6,040 bases of DNA from NCBI GenBank assembly GCA_028694545.1, contig JAQVKV010000172.1, positions 1-6,040 of the forward strand. Direction: 5' to 3'. The DNA is from Zavarzinia sp. GTDB lineage: Bacteria; Pseudomonadota; Alphaproteobacteria; Zavarziniales; Zavarziniaceae. This document shows, piece after piece, positions 4,703 to 6,040 of this stretch (position 1 is its first letter; each line of letters starts with the position of its first letter). A program made the position numbers and the translations under genes. The notes under the pieces are model-generated. The model made no database searches. It worked only from the letters and a program-made list of their open reading frames with translations, and had not been told where the DNA came from.

Positions 4703-5692
4703 ATGGATGAAGTCTTCGTCCGCAAGAATCTGATCAAGCCGGGACGGCTGCACGCCCTGTCCGCCCGTTCGGACCTGCGCGGCGCCCTGCAGCTCGGCAG
4801 CCATGTCGCCGCGATCGTCGCCACCGGCTTTCTGCTGAGTGCTACGCTCGGCACCTGGTGGGCCGTCCCGGTGTTCATGCTTCACGGTGCCCTGATCAAC
4901 TTCCTCTACGCCGGCCAGCACGAGCTTTCGCACTGGACCGTGTTCAAGACCCGCGCCCTCAACGAGATCTTTGGCCGGCTGTTCGGCTTCGTCCTGCTCT
5001 ATCCGCGCGATTTCGACCAGATCCAGCACACGGCCCACCACCGCCACACCCAGGACTGGGACAAGGACGGCGAGCTGGTGCGCGGCCCCTATGGCCTCTT
5101 CTCCTATCTGATGTGGTTCCTCGGTCCGTCCTACTGGTATTCGCGCGTTGCCCGCATCCTGCGTTTTTGCGCCGGCATCGTGACCGAGCCCTATATCCCC
5201 GAGGTCCGGAAGAAGGACGTGATCCTGGAGGCCCGGCTTCACCTGTTCGGCTATCTGGTGATCGCCGCCGTCTCGCTGTGGCTTCAGAGCTGGGCCGCCG
5301 TGATCTACTGGCTGGCGCCGATGGTCGCGATGAAATTCGCCCATCAGCTTCAGAACACGATCGAGCACCTCGGCCTCTCGCACGAGCAGAACATCCTGAC
5401 CAATACCCGCAGCACCCGCACCAATGCCCTGATGCGCTGGGCCTGCTGGAACATGCAGTATCACACCGCCCACCACGCCTTCCCGGGCGTGCCCTTCTGG
5501 AAACTCGCCGAGCTGCATCGGGAGATCTTCGAGGCAAACGGCATCAAGCCCTATTCGATGACCTATCTCGGTTTCCAGATGCAGGCCATCCGCAAGCTCG
5601 CGGGCCATACCGAGGCGGATTACCCGATGGACCGGCCTTGGATCGTCGACCATACCAACGCGGCCGAGGCGAAGGTGGTCGCGAATGCCTGA
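4703..5692 (+). CDS. Membrane fatty-acid-desaturase-like diiron oxygenase
   Basis: A 329-residue integral membrane protein with the His-rich metal motifs of the desaturase/hydroxylase superfamily: HELSH at 73-77, HTAHH at 109-113 and HTAHH at 254-258, plus extra candidate ligands in EHLGLSH (221-227). Hydrophobic regions near 33-70 and 180-213 separate the His boxes as expected, leaving the boxes on the cytoplasmic face. Members use O2 and an external electron donor to desaturate or hydroxylate acyl chains, alkanes, carotenoids or small molecules. The frame is open upstream to 4436, but that part overlaps the ATPase gene. The ATG at 4703 is chosen because GGGAG (4689-4693) lies 9 nt before it and the ATPase gene ends at 4581. 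No ferredoxin or reductase partner gene is visible. Its place between a small-molecule importer and a sugar-isomerase-like gene suggests a catabolic hydroxylase role rather than lipid desaturation; this is inference. Confidence 0.85.
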   Translation: MDEVFVRKNLIKPGRLHALSARSDLRGALQLGSHVAAIVATGFLLSATLGTWWAVPVFMLHGALINFLYAGQHELSHWTVFKTRALNEIFGRLFGFVLLYPRDFDQIQHTAHHRHTQDWDKDGELVRGPYGLFSYLMWFLGPSYWYSRVARILRFCAGIVTEPYIPEVRKKDVILEARLHLFGYLVIAAVSLWLQSWAAVIYWLAPMVAMKFAHQLQNTIEHLGLSHEQNILTNTRSTRTNALMRWACWNMQYHTAHHAFPGVPFWKLAELHREIFEANGIKPYSMTYLGFQMQAIRKLAGHTEADYPMDRPWIVDHTNAAEAKVVANA

Positions 5693-6040
5693 GCTCAAGG
5701 TCTATCAGTCGCTCTGGGCGACGGAAAAGCGCACCCCCGGCGTCCCCGAGACGCCGGTCGAGGCCCGCTTCGAGGCGGTGAAGGCCGCCGGCTACGACGG
5801 CATGGCGATCGACCTCGGGGCATTGACCCTCGATCAGGCGAGGGCGACCGTGCCCCTGTTCGAGACGACCGGCCTCGCCGGCCTGCTCACCGCCTTTCCC
5901 CGCTCGATCGAGGACCTGCGCCCCGCGATCCACCTCGCGAAGGCGATCGGCTCGCCCTTCGTCGTCGTTGTCGGTCAGGTCATGCCGGTTTCGGTCGAGG
6001 GCATGATCCCGGTGATCCGCGACTGGCTGAAGCTTGCCGA
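5685..6040 (+). CDS. Xylose-isomerase-like TIM-barrel protein (sugar phosphate isomerase/epimerase family), N-terminal part
   Basis: The frame is open from the ATG at 5685 to the window end, giving 118 codons with the 3' end missing. The start overlaps the desaturase stop by 8 bases, and AAGGTGG at 5672-5678 lies 6 nt before it, indicating tight co-translation. The protein begins MPELKVYQSLWATEK. A YQSLWA-like first strand is common in AP-endonuclease-2/xylose-isomerase-like TIM barrels. Next come a helix and strand FEAVKAAGYDGMAIDLG (about 30-46), a helix TLDQARATVPLFETTG and the strands AGLLTAF and PFVVVVGQ. This is the expected alternating barrel pattern. Such cytosolic proteins isomerise, epimerise or dehydrate sugars, inositols and hydroxy acids, often with a divalent metal. 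The metal ligands lie beyond the edge, so activity cannot be judged. Confidence 0.75.
   Translation, partial: MPELKVYQSLWATEKRTPGVPETPVEARFEAVKAAGYDGMAIDLGALTLDQARATVPLFETTGLAGLLTAFPRSIEDLRPAIHLAKAIGSPFVVVVGQVMPVSVEGMIPVIRDWLKLA

Noticed and set aside
4610..5698. 362-codon open frame on the minus strand
   Set aside because: It mirrors the desaturase-like gene, has no recognisable domain and has no ribosome binding site that favours it.

Overview
The window comes from a G+C-rich bacterial chromosome or large replicon. Strong C/G preference at third codon positions, SD-led starts, tight ATGA overlaps and the gene families present fit an alphaproteobacterium (Rhodospirillales/Rhizobiales-like). 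This is inference from style and gene content; no marker gene is present, so no genus is proposed.

Layout. Positions 1-230 hold the 3' end of a plus-strand TauD/TfdA-type 2-oxoglutarate/Fe(II) dioxygenase gene. Its stop codon directly abuts the stop codon of a minus-strand GhrA-like D-2-hydroxyacid (glyoxylate/hydroxypyruvate) reductase gene (231-1163). A 361-bp divergent intergenic region (1164-1524) follows. It is AT-richer in its first half and carries a 10-bp direct repeat phased at 22 bp, a small dyad, a candidate -35/-10 pair and a C-rich leader. Next is a six-gene plus-strand run: a periplasmic substrate-binding protein (1525-2337), two HisQ/HisM-type permeases (2413-3126 and 3123-3815), an ABC ATPase (3826-4581), a membrane fatty-acid-desaturase-like diiron enzyme (4703-5692) and the start of a xylose-isomerase-like TIM-barrel protein (5685-6040, cut by the window edge).

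How the genes may work together. The four ABC genes form a complete polar-amino-acid-type (PAAT) importer. A strong hairpin without a U-tract lies between the binding-protein gene and the first permease gene, the usual arrangement for making the binding protein in excess. The downstream desaturase-like and TIM-barrel genes overlap by 8 bp and so form one translational unit. With the dioxygenase and the 2-hydroxyacid reductase, the neighbourhood looks like an uptake-plus-catabolism locus for a small nitrogen-containing or hydroxy-acid compound. The substrate cannot be read from the sequence. The binding protein lacks the Asp that normally holds the alpha-amino group of an amino acid, which suggests an atypical ligand. 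No mobile elements, tRNA or rRNA genes, or CRISPR arrays were seen.
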